Shown in pieces: positions 26,899 through 35,926 of a stretch of 64,000 bases of DNA. Under the pieces are notes generated by a model. The model saw only the letters and a program-made list of their open reading frames with translations, made no database searches and had not been told where the DNA came from. The translations under genes were made by a program, and so were the position numbers. This stretch comes from Candidatus Leptovillus gracilis (GTDB taxonomy: Bacteria > Chloroflexota > Anaerolineae > Promineifilales > Promineifilaceae): NCBI GenBank assembly GCA_016716065.1, contig JADJXA010000015.1:1-64000 (forward strand), in the 5' to 3' direction. The first letter of the stretch is position 1; each line of letters starts with the position of its first letter.

Positions 26899-27588
26899 TT
26901 TGTCGTGTTGCGGGGGGATATTTAAAATGTAGCCCTCGCCGCGCACAGTGACGAGCAGTTTGGGGCTGGCGGGGTTTTCTTCGATCAACTCGCGTACCCA
27001 GCGAATGTGTACGTCCAATGTGCGGGTATCGCCCACATAATCGGTCTTCCAGACGTTTTGCATCAACTGGCGGCGGCTGACAGTCTCGTTGGGGTAGCGC
27101 AAGAATTCCTGTAGAAGCTGCACCAGCTTGGGCGTCAGGCGTTTTTCGCCTTGCCCGGCCACATCTACTGACGGTTTGGAGAGGTAAATCGTTATAGCGC
27201 CGTAGCGCACAATTTCATCCTGGCAATCGTCGGCCGGCAAGAGCGCGCGAATACGGTTCAGTAGTTTGCGGGAGGTGAACGGGTGTTCCAGGTATACGTC
27301 GGCTTCGGCTGAGCGATCTTCTGGATGATTGGGCAAACGGATGTGGATGATGGGTGTATCGCTCCAGACGCGCCGCAGCCGCCGACAGCTTCGCGCCCCA
27401 TTCGAGCGCATGAAGGTTGAATCGAAGATGATCAGATCGGGTTGGTGGGCATCGCTCCAGGTAAGGGCTGCTTTGCCCGTATGGACAACTTCCAGATGGT
27501 AGCCAGCTTTTTGCAGCGCACCAGAAAGCGATTGAGAGCCAATTCCCCTACCCTCCACCAAAAGTAATGTTGCAGAATCAGTCGGCAC
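26896..27588 (-). CDS. OmpR-type response regulator with degenerate receiver
   Basis: 230 residues: receiver-like domain (1-115) and winged-helix DNA-binding domain (about 125-225, ending TLDVHIRWVRELIEENPASPKLLVTVRGEGYIL). Asp56 in LIIFDSTFM keeps the phospho-acceptor position, but the acidic pair after the first strand is replaced (VEGRG, one Glu), the conserved Thr/Ser position is Arg (IHIRL) and the conserved Lys is His102 (LEHPF). Such receivers are often not phosphorylated normally. No histidine kinase gene is adjacent. It is a DNA-binding regulator of unknown targets. Confidence 0.85.
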   Translation of the reverse strand: MPTDSATLLLVEGRGIGSQSLSGALQKAGYHLEVVHTGKAALTWSDAHQPDLIIFDSTFMRSNGARSCRRLRRVWSDTPIIHIRLPNHPEDRSAEADVYLEHPFTSRKLLNRIRALLPADDCQDEIVRYGAITIYLSKPSVDVAGQGEKRLTPKLVQLLQEFLRYPNETVSRRQLMQNVWKTDYVGDTRTLDVHIRWVRELIEENPASPKLLVTVRGEGYILNIPPQHDK

Positions 27589-27747
27589 TATCTGGTTTCC
27601 TCTCGCAAGTTCGTATTGCCGCCAACCTTAAAAAATTGAAGGTTGGGTCTGCCATTATAAAGGTAATTGGGCTGAACGCAAGCAGAAAAGGTCCTATTTT
27701 TAACATGAGCGTAGGGGTAAATAAGGGTCTTGCATTTGCCGGAAGTG

Positions 27748-27851
27748 TGTTATACTTCAAGGATTATTCATCATCGAATAGCTTATCTTTAGCAAATGTT
27801 TGTTTTGAATCATCCCCGTGGTTGCCCGGCCAATAAACGCCGGGCATTTTT
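27748..27851 (+). promoter_or_regulatory. Helicase gene promoter and leader terminator hairpin
   Basis: An extended -10 (TGT TATACT, 27748-27756) has only a weak upstream TTGCAT at 15-base spacing. Sixty-six bases on is a strong intrinsic terminator, tgcccggc / gccgggca (27823-27830 with 27839-27846) and TTTTT to 27851, still 124 bases before the helicase start. A leader of about 210 bases with a stop signal implies antitermination or temperature control, as is known for some cold-shock genes (inference). No other gene is seen in 27589-27975. Confidence 0.5.
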
Positions 27852-27975
27852 GTGGCAGCAGAATGGCTCCTGGGCGTAGTCCGTTAGATAGAGTCAACTG
27901 TTGACCAGGACAGCGGCGCATAACCCGTAAGGGTGCGCTGCGCGACGGACGCATCAAAACGCAATCAGGAGAAAC

Positions 27976-29634
27976 ATGACAACTGAATTTACCGACTTAA
28001 ACCTGCAGCCGCAGTTGATGCAGGCTGTATCCGATCTGGGTTTTACCACCCCCACGCCCATTCAAACGGCCGTTATCCCCCTCATGCTTGCCGGTCAAGA
28101 CGTGATTGGTCAGGCGCAAACCGGAACCGGCAAAACGGCCGCTTTCAGCCTGCCTATCTTGCAGAATCTGGAGCCAAACCATCCCTACGTCCAGGCGCTG
28201 ATCGTCACCCCGACCCGCGAGTTGGCTTTGCAGGTGGCCCAGGCGATTGGCGATTACGGCCGTCATCAAAATGTGCGTGTGCTGGCTGTCTATGGTGGCG
28301 CGGCCTATGGCCCGCAAATCTACGACCTCAAACGGGGCGTGGATGTGGTGGTGGGCACGCCCGGCCGTCTGATTGACCACATTCAGCGCGGCCGCCTGAA
28401 CCTGGAAGCGGTGCGCACCGTCGTCCTGGACGAAGCCGACGAAATGTTAAGCATGGGCTTTGTCGAAGACATCGAAGCCATCTTGCAGGCCACACCGGCC
28501 ACGCGCCAGACGGCTCTTTTCTCGGCTACCATGCCCGGCCCCATCCGCCAGCTTGCCCAGAAGTATTTGCGTAACCCGCAAACCATCGCCATCAAAAGCC
28601 AGCAAATGACCGTAGCGGCCATTGAGCAGCGCTATTATCTGGTGAATGAGCCAGACAAACTCGCGGCGCTGACTCGCCTGTTTGAGGTGGAGCCGATCAC
28701 CAGCGCCCTCATTTTTGCCCGCACGCGCCTGGGAACCGGCGAATTAGCCAATGAGTTGACGGTGCGCGGCTTCCCGGCCGAAGCGCTAAATGGCGACCTG
28801 AGCCAGGACGCCCGCGAGCAGACGTTAAATCGTTTCCGCCAGGGGCAAATTAAGGTATTGGTCGCCACCGACGTCGCGGCGCGCGGCCTGGACATTGACG
28901 ATATTTCCCACGTGTTCAACTTTGATCTGCCCAACGACCCGGAGATTTACGTACACCGCGTGGGGCGCACCGGTCGCGCCGGCAAAACAGGCATCGCTCT
29001 CTCGCTGGTGACGCCGGCCGAGCAGTTCCGTCTGCATAAGATTGAATCCTACGCCAAACAGAAGATCGCCCGCGCCCAGCTGCCCACGCCGGCCGAAATT
29101 CAGGAGCTGCGCGAGGCGCAGTTGGTGGAACGCATGATGGTCTGGCTGCGCCGCGACCGCTGTGTGCGGGAGAGGGAGATGGTCGCCGACCTGATGGAGG
29201 CTGGCTTTGACCCCATTCTCATCGCCGCATCGGCGTTGAAGTTGGCCCGCGCCGAAGAAAAGCAGCGCCCTATCGCCCCGGTGAGCGAAGTGCGCGAACA
29301 CCAACCGCGCGATTTCCAACGAGGTCGAGCGCCACGACGTATGCCGGAAAACGGCCGTTCCCCTTATCCTTCCGCCCCGCGCCAACCCCAGGCGCAAGAA
29401 AAGGGCATGGTCCGCCTCAGCCTGAGCGCTGGCAAGATGGATGGTGTTCGCCCCGGCGACGTGGTAGGGACCATTGCCTTCCATGCCAACATCCCTGGCC
29501 GGGTAATCGGAGCGATACGTATTCAAGACAAAATGACCTTTGTAGATGTGCCAGAGCAGTATGTGGCGCAGGTGTTGAGTAATAAAGGCAATTTTCAGAT
29601 TCACAAGCAAGGTGTTAGCGTCGAGCTGGCCTGA
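27976..29634 (+). CDS. deaD: DEAD-box ATP-dependent RNA helicase
   Basis: 552 residues. Q motif TPTPIQTAVIP, motif I AQTGTGKTAAF (about 45), Ia PTRELALQ, II VLDEADEML (about 152), III FSATMP, and VI HRVGRTGRAGKTG are complete. A basic linker (about 435-470) leads to a C-terminal DbpA/DeaD-type RNA-binding domain (MVRLSLSAGKMDGVRPGDVVG to VPEQYVAQVL). It unwinds structured RNA in ribosome assembly or cold adaptation. Ribosome site AGGAG. Followed by an unusual terminator with repeated arms. Confidence 0.93.
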   Translation: MTTEFTDLNLQPQLMQAVSDLGFTTPTPIQTAVIPLMLAGQDVIGQAQTGTGKTAAFSLPILQNLEPNHPYVQALIVTPTRELALQVAQAIGDYGRHQNVRVLAVYGGAAYGPQIYDLKRGVDVVVGTPGRLIDHIQRGRLNLEAVRTVVLDEADEMLSMGFVEDIEAILQATPATRQTALFSATMPGPIRQLAQKYLRNPQTIAIKSQQMTVAAIEQRYYLVNEPDKLAALTRLFEVEPITSALIFARTRLGTGELANELTVRGFPAEALNGDLSQDAREQTLNRFRQGQIKVLVATDVAARGLDIDDISHVFNFDLPNDPEIYVHRVGRTGRAGKTGIALSLVTPAEQFRLHKIESYAKQKIARAQLPTPAEIQELREAQLVERMMVWLRRDRCVREREMVADLMEAGFDPILIAASALKLARAEEKQRPIAPVSEVREHQPRDFQRGRAPRRMPENGRSPYPSAPRQPQAQEKGMVRLSLSAGKMDGVRPGDVVGTIAFHANIPGRVIGAIRIQDKMTFVDVPEQYVAQVLSNKGNFQIHKQGVSVELA

Positions 29635-29676
29635 CATCAGAACAAGCGTCGCGGCAAGGTGCAAACATAAGTGGTG

Positions 29677-29776
29677 AAAAACCTCGTGAGATTTTCTAAA
29701 AATCTCACGAGGTTTTTTAAAAATCTCACGAGGTTTTGCCAAAATCTCACGAGGTATTTGCCCAAAACTCACCAGG
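29677..29776 (+). terminator. Terminator followed by tandem copies of its right arm
   Basis: A 19-bp stem (29677-29695 with 29699-29717, 3-base loop) and T-run closes the helicase gene. The right arm, aaatctcacgaggttt, is then repeated: starts near 29699, 29720, 29741 and, degenerate, 29763, a period of about 21 bases. The left arm could thus pair with any of three right arms. Confidence 0.8.
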
Positions 29777-29889
29777 CTTTGGGGGATATCCTCGCCAACA
29801 GTTGAATTTTTATCCAGAGGGTGTTATTTTCGCCGACAAAGAGGCCCCGGTATAATCGTTCATGCGGGTAAATAGCAGGAGGCAGCGCC

Positions 29890-31887
29890 ATGATTGAGAA
29901 CCAAGAAGAAACCTTGCTCTGGTGGCCGGATACGGCCGTTATCGAAAACGCCAACCTGACAGCCTACATGCGCTGGCTGGCGGCCCACAAAGGTGTCCAC
30001 GCCGCCACCTACGCCGAACTGTGGCGCTGGTCGGTGGACAACACGGCCGATTTTTGGGAAAGCTTGTGGCCGTACTTTAATCTGACCTACTCGCAGCCCT
30101 GGGAAACGCCGTTGGCCCGGCGCGAGATGCCCGGCGCTGTCTGGTTTCCCGGTGTGCGGCTGAATTACGCCGAAAACATCTTCGCCCAAATGACCGACGC
30201 GCGGCCGATGATGCTCTACAAAGCCGAAGACGATCCGCTGATCGAATTAAGTTGGCAGTCGGTTTACGACCAGGCCAACCGGCTGGCGGCGGCGCTGCGC
30301 GAGATGGGCGTGCAGGCCGGCGACCGGGTGGTGGCTTATTTACCCAATATACCAGAGGCAATAACGGCCGTGTTAGCCGTCGCCAGTCTGGGAGCCATCT
30401 GGTCCAGTTGTGCGCCCGATTTTGGCAGCCGCAGTGTGCTGGACCGCTTCAGCCAAATCGAACCGAAAGTTCTCATCGCCGTAGATGGCTACCGTTACGG
30501 CGGCAAAACCTTCGACCGGCGCGATGTGCTGGCCGAATTGCAAGCCGCGCTGCCCACCCTCCGGCACACCATCCTCGTGCCGCACGTGGCCGCCAGCACC
30601 GACGGCCTGCGCAACACCGTGTTGTGGGACCAGGCGCTGGCTGGCGTCACGCCATCGCCTGAGATGAGCTTCGCCCAGGTTCCCTTCGATCATCCGTTGT
30701 GGGTGCTGTACTCGTCGGGAACCACCGGACTGCCCAAGCCGATTGTGCAGGGGCATGGCGGCATCTTGCTGGAACACGCCAAAGCCACCATCTTCCACAA
30801 CGATTTGAAGCCGGGCGACCGCTTCTTCTGGTATACCTCCACCGGCTGGATGATGTGGAACTACCTGCTGGGCAGCCTGCTTTCCGGCGCGTCCATCATC
30901 GTCTACAACGGCAGCCCTGGCTACCCAGACATGAACGCCTTGTTTGAACTGGCCGAGGCCAGCGGCATGACCTACTTCGGCACGTCGGCGGCTTTTGTCG
31001 GCGCCTGTATCAAGGCCGGAATTCACCCCAACCAGGATTACGACCTCAGCCGGATTCGCGGCGCCGGCTCAACCGGTTCGCCTTTAACCATGGAAGGCTT
31101 CCGCTGGATTTACGACAACGTTAATGGCGAGTTGGCCCTGGAATCGTTGAGCGGCGGTACGGATTTATGCACCGCTTTTGTCGGCGGCGCGCGCATTTTG
31201 CCGATTTATGCCGGGGAGATTCAGGGCGCGTCGTTGGGGGCGAAGGTGCAGGCCCTTAACGAGGCCGGCCAGGCGGTGGTCAACGAAGTAGGCGAACTGG
31301 TTATCACCGAACCGATGCCTTCGATGCCGCTCTATTTTTGGAATGACCCGGAGATGAGCCGTTACACAGAGAGCTATTTTGAGATGTTTCCCGGCGTCTG
31401 GCGGCATGGAGATTGGATTTCGTTTAATGGGCGGGGTGGCTGTGTGATATACGGCCGTTCCGATTCCACCATCAACCGCCAGGGCATCCGCATGGGAACC
31501 AGCGAGATTTACCGCGTCGTGGAAGCCTTTGATGAAGTGGTGGACAGCCTGATCATAGACCTGGAACTATTGGGGCGCGAATCCTATATGCCGCTGTTTG
31601 TTGTATTGCGCCCCGGTCTGGTATTGGAAGATGAGCTGCGACGGCGCATCAGCGACCGGCTGCGCCAGGAAGTATCGCCGCGCCACATCCCCAACGAGAT
31701 TATCCAGATTGCCGAGGTTCCGTACACGTTGAGCGGCAAAAAGATGGAAGTGCCCATCCGCAAGATTTTGTTGGGTATGGACGCGCAGCAGGCAGCCAAG
31801 CGTGGGGCCATGCGCAATCCGGAAAGCCTGGACTATTTTGTGCAGTTTGCCAGGACGCTGCGTAACCAGCCACTGGTCAGCGGTTAA
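29890..31887 (+). CDS. Acetoacetate-CoA ligase
   Basis: 665 residues, ANL adenylating superfamily. The AMP-binding loop SSGTTGLPKPIVQGHGG is near residue 274; WYTSTGWMMWNYLLGSLLSGA and LSGGTDLCTAFVGG are typical of acetoacetyl-CoA synthetase rather than acetyl-CoA synthetase, and the C-terminal YTLSGKKMEVPIRKIL holds the catalytic lysine region. It activates acetoacetate, e.g. from ketone bodies, polyhydroxybutyrate or amino acids. ATG at 29890 with AGGAGGCAG upstream; a TATAAT at 29851-29856 could be its -10 box. Confidence 0.88.
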   Translation: MIENQEETLLWWPDTAVIENANLTAYMRWLAAHKGVHAATYAELWRWSVDNTADFWESLWPYFNLTYSQPWETPLARREMPGAVWFPGVRLNYAENIFAQMTDARPMMLYKAEDDPLIELSWQSVYDQANRLAAALREMGVQAGDRVVAYLPNIPEAITAVLAVASLGAIWSSCAPDFGSRSVLDRFSQIEPKVLIAVDGYRYGGKTFDRRDVLAELQAALPTLRHTILVPHVAASTDGLRNTVLWDQALAGVTPSPEMSFAQVPFDHPLWVLYSSGTTGLPKPIVQGHGGILLEHAKATIFHNDLKPGDRFFWYTSTGWMMWNYLLGSLLSGASIIVYNGSPGYPDMNALFELAEASGMTYFGTSAAFVGACIKAGIHPNQDYDLSRIRGAGSTGSPLTMEGFRWIYDNVNGELALESLSGGTDLCTAFVGGARILPIYAGEIQGASLGAKVQALNEAGQAVVNEVGELVITEPMPSMPLYFWNDPEMSRYTESYFEMFPGVWRHGDWISFNGRGGCVIYGRSDSTINRQGIRMGTSEIYRVVEAFDEVVDSLIIDLELLGRESYMPLFVVLRPGLVLEDELRRRISDRLRQEVSPRHIPNEIIQIAEVPYTLSGKKMEVPIRKILLGMDAQQAAKRGAMRNPESLDYFVQFARTLRNQPLVSG

Positions 31888-31937
31888 CCATGTTTCCGCG
31901 TTTCTACGTTTTTTCAGAAAACTCATAGAAAGGCTGG

Positions 31938-32053
31938 TTGACTGACAAATCTCAGATTTTCACCGCGGAGAGCGCGGAGGACGCGGAGATTTTCTCTGGT
32001 ACAGCCTCCGCGCTCTCTGCGTTCTCCGCGGTTAGATAAGTTTTGTCAGTCAA
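31938..32053. repeat. Inverted-repeat element with ttgactgacaaa ends
   Basis: Twelve-base arms ttgactgacaaa (31938-31949) and tttgtcagtcaa (32042-32053) enclose a second imperfect pair, accgcggagagcgcggagga and its approximate complement cctccgcgctctctgcg. Another copy of the left arm occurs alone at 32378-32389 after the next gene. It looks like a small non-coding repeat able to form a long hairpin. Confidence 0.65.
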
Positions 32054-32083
32054 TCAGCATAGAGAGGTGATGATGATCGGATT

Positions 32084-32371
32084 GTGCCTTTTATTACTTC
32101 GCTGCTGCTCACCGTGGGGATGGGGGCGGTGTTTGTGCTGTTCTCGCTCATTGCCCTGAATGGGTACATGAGCATGGAAGCCGCCATGCCCACCTATCTG
32201 GTTTTTAACTGTTTTGCCTGGCCGGTGATGGTGGGGATAACGATGCTGGCGACCTGGGGAGTGATGGCCCTGGCGAACAAGAAACGGCCGCTGCGCCAGC
32301 TTGCCCTGTTAAATACGGCAGTGGTGACAACCTTCCTGGCAATTGCAGCCCTGCTGCTGTATTTCGGTTGA
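32084..32371 (+). CDS. Small membrane protein, three helices
   Basis: 95 residues with three clear hydrophobic helices (about 4-28, 37-63, 72-94) and little else. Not recognised. GTG at 32084 is the first start in frame; the better ribosome site GAGAGG lies before ATG codons at 32070-32075 that are in another frame, so the exact start is uncertain. Base composition and codon use resemble neighbouring genes. It is flanked by inverted-repeat elements on both sides. Confidence 0.5.
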   Translation: MPFITSLLLTVGMGAVFVLFSLIALNGYMSMEAAMPTYLVFNCFAWPVMVGITMLATWGVMALANKKRPLRQLALLNTAVVTTFLAIAALLLYFG

Positions 32372-32432
32372 CCCTGGTTGACTGACAAAACGCACATTCC
32401 GCCCAATTGACAGCGGATTGGCAGGATTTTGT

Positions 32433-32574
32433 AATAGTCAAGAGTTGGGCGAAATCATTCTGAGCGCAGTCTGCCGAGCGAAGAATCCCTACTTGTCAGG
32501 AGTAGGGGATTCTTACTCGAAGACTCGTCAGAATGACAGTGCTTCCAACCAAATCGTGACTATTACACAACCAG
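32433..32574. repeat. MITE-like nested palindrome, tcattctgag type
   Basis: Outermost arms aatagtca (32433-32440) and tgactatt (32567-32574); then tcattctgag (32455-32464) and gtcagaatga (32527-32536, one mismatch); then an inner gaagaatccctac with gtaggggattctt pair. A related unit with the flank tgtgtaatggtca is near 1315-1485. Size and nested ends suggest a non-autonomous mobile repeat. Nothing coding in 32372-32593. Confidence 0.55.
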
Positions 32575-32593
32575 GATTGATAGAGGCTGTTGA

Positions 32594-34950
32594 TTAACTG
32601 ATGGCGATGTGGCTGAAGAAGGTTTTGTGGTGGACAACGGCCGTTTCCCCCACCACCTCCAAATCCGCCTGCAAGGGCAACTGGTCCGACGAATTGCCCA
32701 CCATCACCCGCACCGTGCCGGGTTCCACCACAAAGTCCATCGCCTGATTGTAAAAGCCAATCTGGCTGGCCGCCAGGGTAAACGTGACCGTTCTGCTCTC
32801 GCCGGGGGTCAGGTGCAGCCGTTTGAAGCCTTTCAGCTCTTGCACCGGGCGCGTCACGCTGGCGAACAGGTCCTGGATGTATAACTGCACCACCTCATCG
32901 CCGGCGCGCCGGCCGATGTTCGTCACCTCGGCGCTAATCTGCACCGTTTCGTCGGCTGCCAGCGTCGTTTGCGACAGGCGCAAATTGCCGAATTGGAATT
33001 GGGTGTAACTGAGACCATAGCCGAAGGGGTAGAGCGGCTTGTTGCTGGCGTCTACATATTCCCCTTTCCAATGGGAACGGCCGCCGGAAGGTTTGTGGTT
33101 GTAGTAGATGGGAACCTGGCCGACGTGGCGGGGGAAGGTGATGGGCAGCTTGCCGCCGGGGTTTATATCGCCAAAGATGATCTCGGCCAGCGCTTCCGCC
33201 CCTTCTTCGCCGGGCAGCCACGCTTCGATAATGGCAGGTACGTTTTCTTGCGCCCAATTAATGGTGAGGGGACGGCCGTTCAACAACACCAAAATCGTCG
33301 GCGTGCCGGTGGCCTGAATTGCCTGAAGCAGTTCGTTTTGCACGCCTGTCAGATTCAGGTCTACCCGGTCGCGCGCTTCGCCGCAGGTGCAGGAATCGGT
33401 CAGGCCGGATTTGCCACCCAGAAATAACAGGGCCACGTCCGATTTTGCGGCGGCGGCGATGGCGGCAGCGAAGCCGGAGGTATTGTCGCCGGTCACTTTA
33501 CAGCCTTCGGCGTAATGGATGGTCGTCTGGGGTGAGACACGCGCTTGCAGCCCTTCGAGGACGGTGCGCATCGGCACAAAGCCCTCCACAATGTCTACGC
33601 GGTCGGGGACGGGCATATTGAAAACGTTCTGCTCGGCGGTCATCTCTTGCAGCGATTCCGCATGGCAGAGATAGGCGTAATCGCCGATCATGTGGCGGAT
33701 GGTGTGGGCGTTGGGGCCGATGACGGCGATGTTCGCCAGGTCGGGGGAGATGGGCAGCAAATCGCCTTCGTTTTTCAGCAAGACGATGGATTTGCGGGCG
33801 ATGTCGCGGGCTAACTGGCGCTGTTCGGGGGTGTCGAAAACGGCCGTTACCGCCCCTTCATCCACATACGGATTCTCAAACAGGCCCAATTTGAATTTCA
33901 TCGTCAGGTGGCGGGCCACAATCTTGTCCACCAGGCATTCGTCTATCTCGCCCGCTTCCACCGCAGCCACCAGCGATTCGCCGTAATAGTCGGTGCTGGG
34001 CAGTTCCACGTCAATGCCCGCTTCCAGGGCGATCTCCGCTGCTCTGGCCCGGCTGTTGGTCAGCCGGTGGGTGCGCTCAATCTCGGCGATGGCGAAGTAG
34101 TCGGAAACGACCAGGCCGTCGAAGCCCCATTCGCCGCGCAATATGTCGGTGAGCAGCTCTTTGGAGGCGGCGCACGGCACGCCGTCCAGTTCGTGATAGG
34201 CGTTCATCAGGGATTGCAGGTTGGCTTCTTTAACGGCCGTTTCAAACGGCAGCATAAACACCTCGCGCAGTTCTCGCGGCGGAATATGGGCCGGCGCCCA
34301 ATTCATACCCCCTTCTGGCAGGCCATAGCCCACAAAATGCTTCGCCGTCGCCAACACGCCAGAGTGCAAATCATCTCCCTGCAAACCGCGCACAAAATTC
34401 ACCCCCATCTGCGACACCAGGTAAGGGTCTTCGCCAAACGTCTCCTCCACCCGGCCCCAGCGCGGGTCACGGGTCACATCAATCACCGGCGACAAGCCCT
34501 GCTGCGCCCCGGCCGCCCGCATCTGCTGGCGCACCACCTCGGCCATCGCCTCGGCCAACTCCGGCTCCCAGGTGCTGGCCACGCCGATAATCTGCGGAAA
34601 ACAGGTGGCGTTGCGGGCCATGTAACCGCTGCAACACTCTTCGCGGACAATGGCCGGGAATGCCCAGGCTTGTTTCTTCGACCAAAACCGCTGAATCTAA
34701 TTCGCAACGCGCGCGCCATCTGCCGGCTTCAAACCGCTCGCACCGCCCACACGGGTAATCTGTCCAATTCCAACCGCCATCAATTCAGCCGCTTTCGCCG
34801 CATCAAAAGCCATATTGCTGAGCAGTTGAAATACCCAGGCGCTGCCCAACTGGGCTACCTTTTCGCTCAGCGTCATCTGCGAGAGCAAATCTTGCACCCG
34901 CGCCGCTATCGGCTGAGCCGGATCGCGGAAAATTGTCGAATGGGAACTTG
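32594..34950 (-). pseudogene. Glycoside hydrolase family 3 beta-glycosidase, broken near its 5' end
   Basis: The intact part, 32594-34696, gives a GH3 enzyme from MARNATCFPQIIGVASTW onward, with nucleophile D in LVVSDYFAIAEIE, the second (alpha/beta) domain and a C-terminal Fn3-like domain (DEVVQLYIQDLFASVTRPVQELKGF). The missing N-terminus lies upstream: IAARVQDLLSQMTLSEKVAQL is fused to the permease frame (34697 to about 34950). Between them are a TAG after GARVAN and a pair of compensating one-base shifts near 34660-34680, so RFLVEETSLGIP reads as RFWSKKQAWAFP. The enzyme would release glucose or xylose from beta-linked oligosaccharides imported by the neighbouring ABC system. Likely inactive unless these are sequencing errors. 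Confidence 0.8.
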
Positions 34951-35926
34951 AGCCAACATGTCTTGGTTCTGAAAGCGAGGGCAGCACCCTCGCATGGTTA
35001 AATCGCCGAACCGCAAAACAGCCAGGAAAGGTGATAAATCCTAGTTCCTTTGACAGAACCCAACAACCAGAAGGCAGATAGCTTATCTTGACAGACCCTA
35101 TGGCGAGGTTGATAATGTACTTCGAGAAAAAGGCGTAGATGATAATGACCGGTACCGCGGTGATGGCTAACCCTAAATAGATTGCACCATACTCAGTGCG
35201 GTAAACATCGCCGCGCAGAGTTTGCACCAACATGGGCAGGGTGTACTTTTGGATGGATGAGATCAGGATAAATGGGTTAAAAAAGTTGTTCCAGGAGGCG
35301 ATAAAAGTGAAGATACCCAGGGTGACAGCGCCAGGCATGGCGATGGGCATCATGATCCGGTGGAAGATACCCAACTCGCTGGCCCCATCCACTCGGCCGG
35401 CATCAATGAGGTCCTGAATCACCACCGATTCCAGATATTGCATCGCAAAAAAGACAGCAAACGCAGAGGCGATGGACGGCAAAATGAGCGAAGCGTAATT
35501 GTCAACCAATCCCAGCCGCGACATATACTGGAAAAAGCCAATAATCGAAAGCTGCATGGGGATCAGAACCAGGAGAACTATAAACCCGGCAAAGAACCGC
35601 TTCCCTTTGAAATTAAAGACAACGATGCCATAGGCCGCCAAAAAAGAAAAATAAACTGCGAGAATGGTTGTGAAGACGCTAATGTAGAGACTGTTGGTAA
35701 AGCCTCTGAACAGATTCAGCCCTTTGTTTGCCAGGATATTGTAATTTGTCAGCATGTATTTGCTGGGCAAAAAGCTAATCCCTTGTTGAATCTCAGTGGT
35801 GGAACGAGTGGCGTTGATCAGCAACAGCCAGATAGGCAGAATTGTGATGATTAACAATAAAGTAAGAAAAATATAGACAAAAAAGCGAGACACTCTATTC
35901 TGTAACTGGTAACTTTTTGTCATCAC
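34697..35926 (-). CDS. Sugar ABC transporter permease, MalG type, fused by readthrough to GH3 fragment
   Basis: The first about 280 residues (to about 35087) are a complete MalG-type permease: N-terminal helix, TTILAVYFSFLAAYGIVVF, EAA loop DLIDAGRVDGASELGIFHRIMMPIAMPG, and the end FSKYIINLAIGSVK. A stop codon is expected directly after SVK; instead the frame runs through about 45 junk residues (ISYLPSGCWVLSKE...) into the N-terminus of the GH3 enzyme. A small deletion or insertion at the permease stop explains this. Its ATG overlaps the upstream permease stop (ATGA), so it is the second permease of the operon. Confidence 0.82.
   Translation of the reverse strand: MMTKSYQLQNRVSRFFVYIFLTLLLIITILPIWLLLINATRSTTEIQQGISFLPSKYMLTNYNILANKGLNLFRGFTNSLYISVFTTILAVYFSFLAAYGIVVFNFKGKRFFAGFIVLLVLIPMQLSIIGFFQYMSRLGLVDNYASLILPSIASAFAVFFAMQYLESVVIQDLIDAGRVDGASELGIFHRIMMPIAMPGAVTLGIFTFIASWNNFFNPFILISSIQKYTLPMLVQTLRGDVYRTEYGAIYLGLAITAVPVIIIYAFFSKYIINLAIGSVKISYLPSGCWVLSKELGFITFPGCFAVRRFNHARVLPSLSEPRHVGSSSHSTIFRDPAQPIAARVQDLLSQMTLSEKVAQLGSAWVFQLLSNMAFDAAKAAELMAVGIGQITRVGGASGLKPADGARVAN

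Noticed and set aside
28825..29772. 315-codon frame antisense to the helicase gene
   Set aside because: Shadow of deaD; its repeated PREIFKK-like start comes only from the terminator's tandem arms.
29699..29776. CRISPR-like array
   Set aside because: Units are contiguous with about 5-base gaps and no spacers; they are repeated terminator arms, and no cas gene is present.
34697..35926. A genuine permease-glycosidase fusion protein
   Set aside because: The joining residues are not conserved-looking, the GH3 part stops at TAG and continues in another frame; explained by lost stop and decay.
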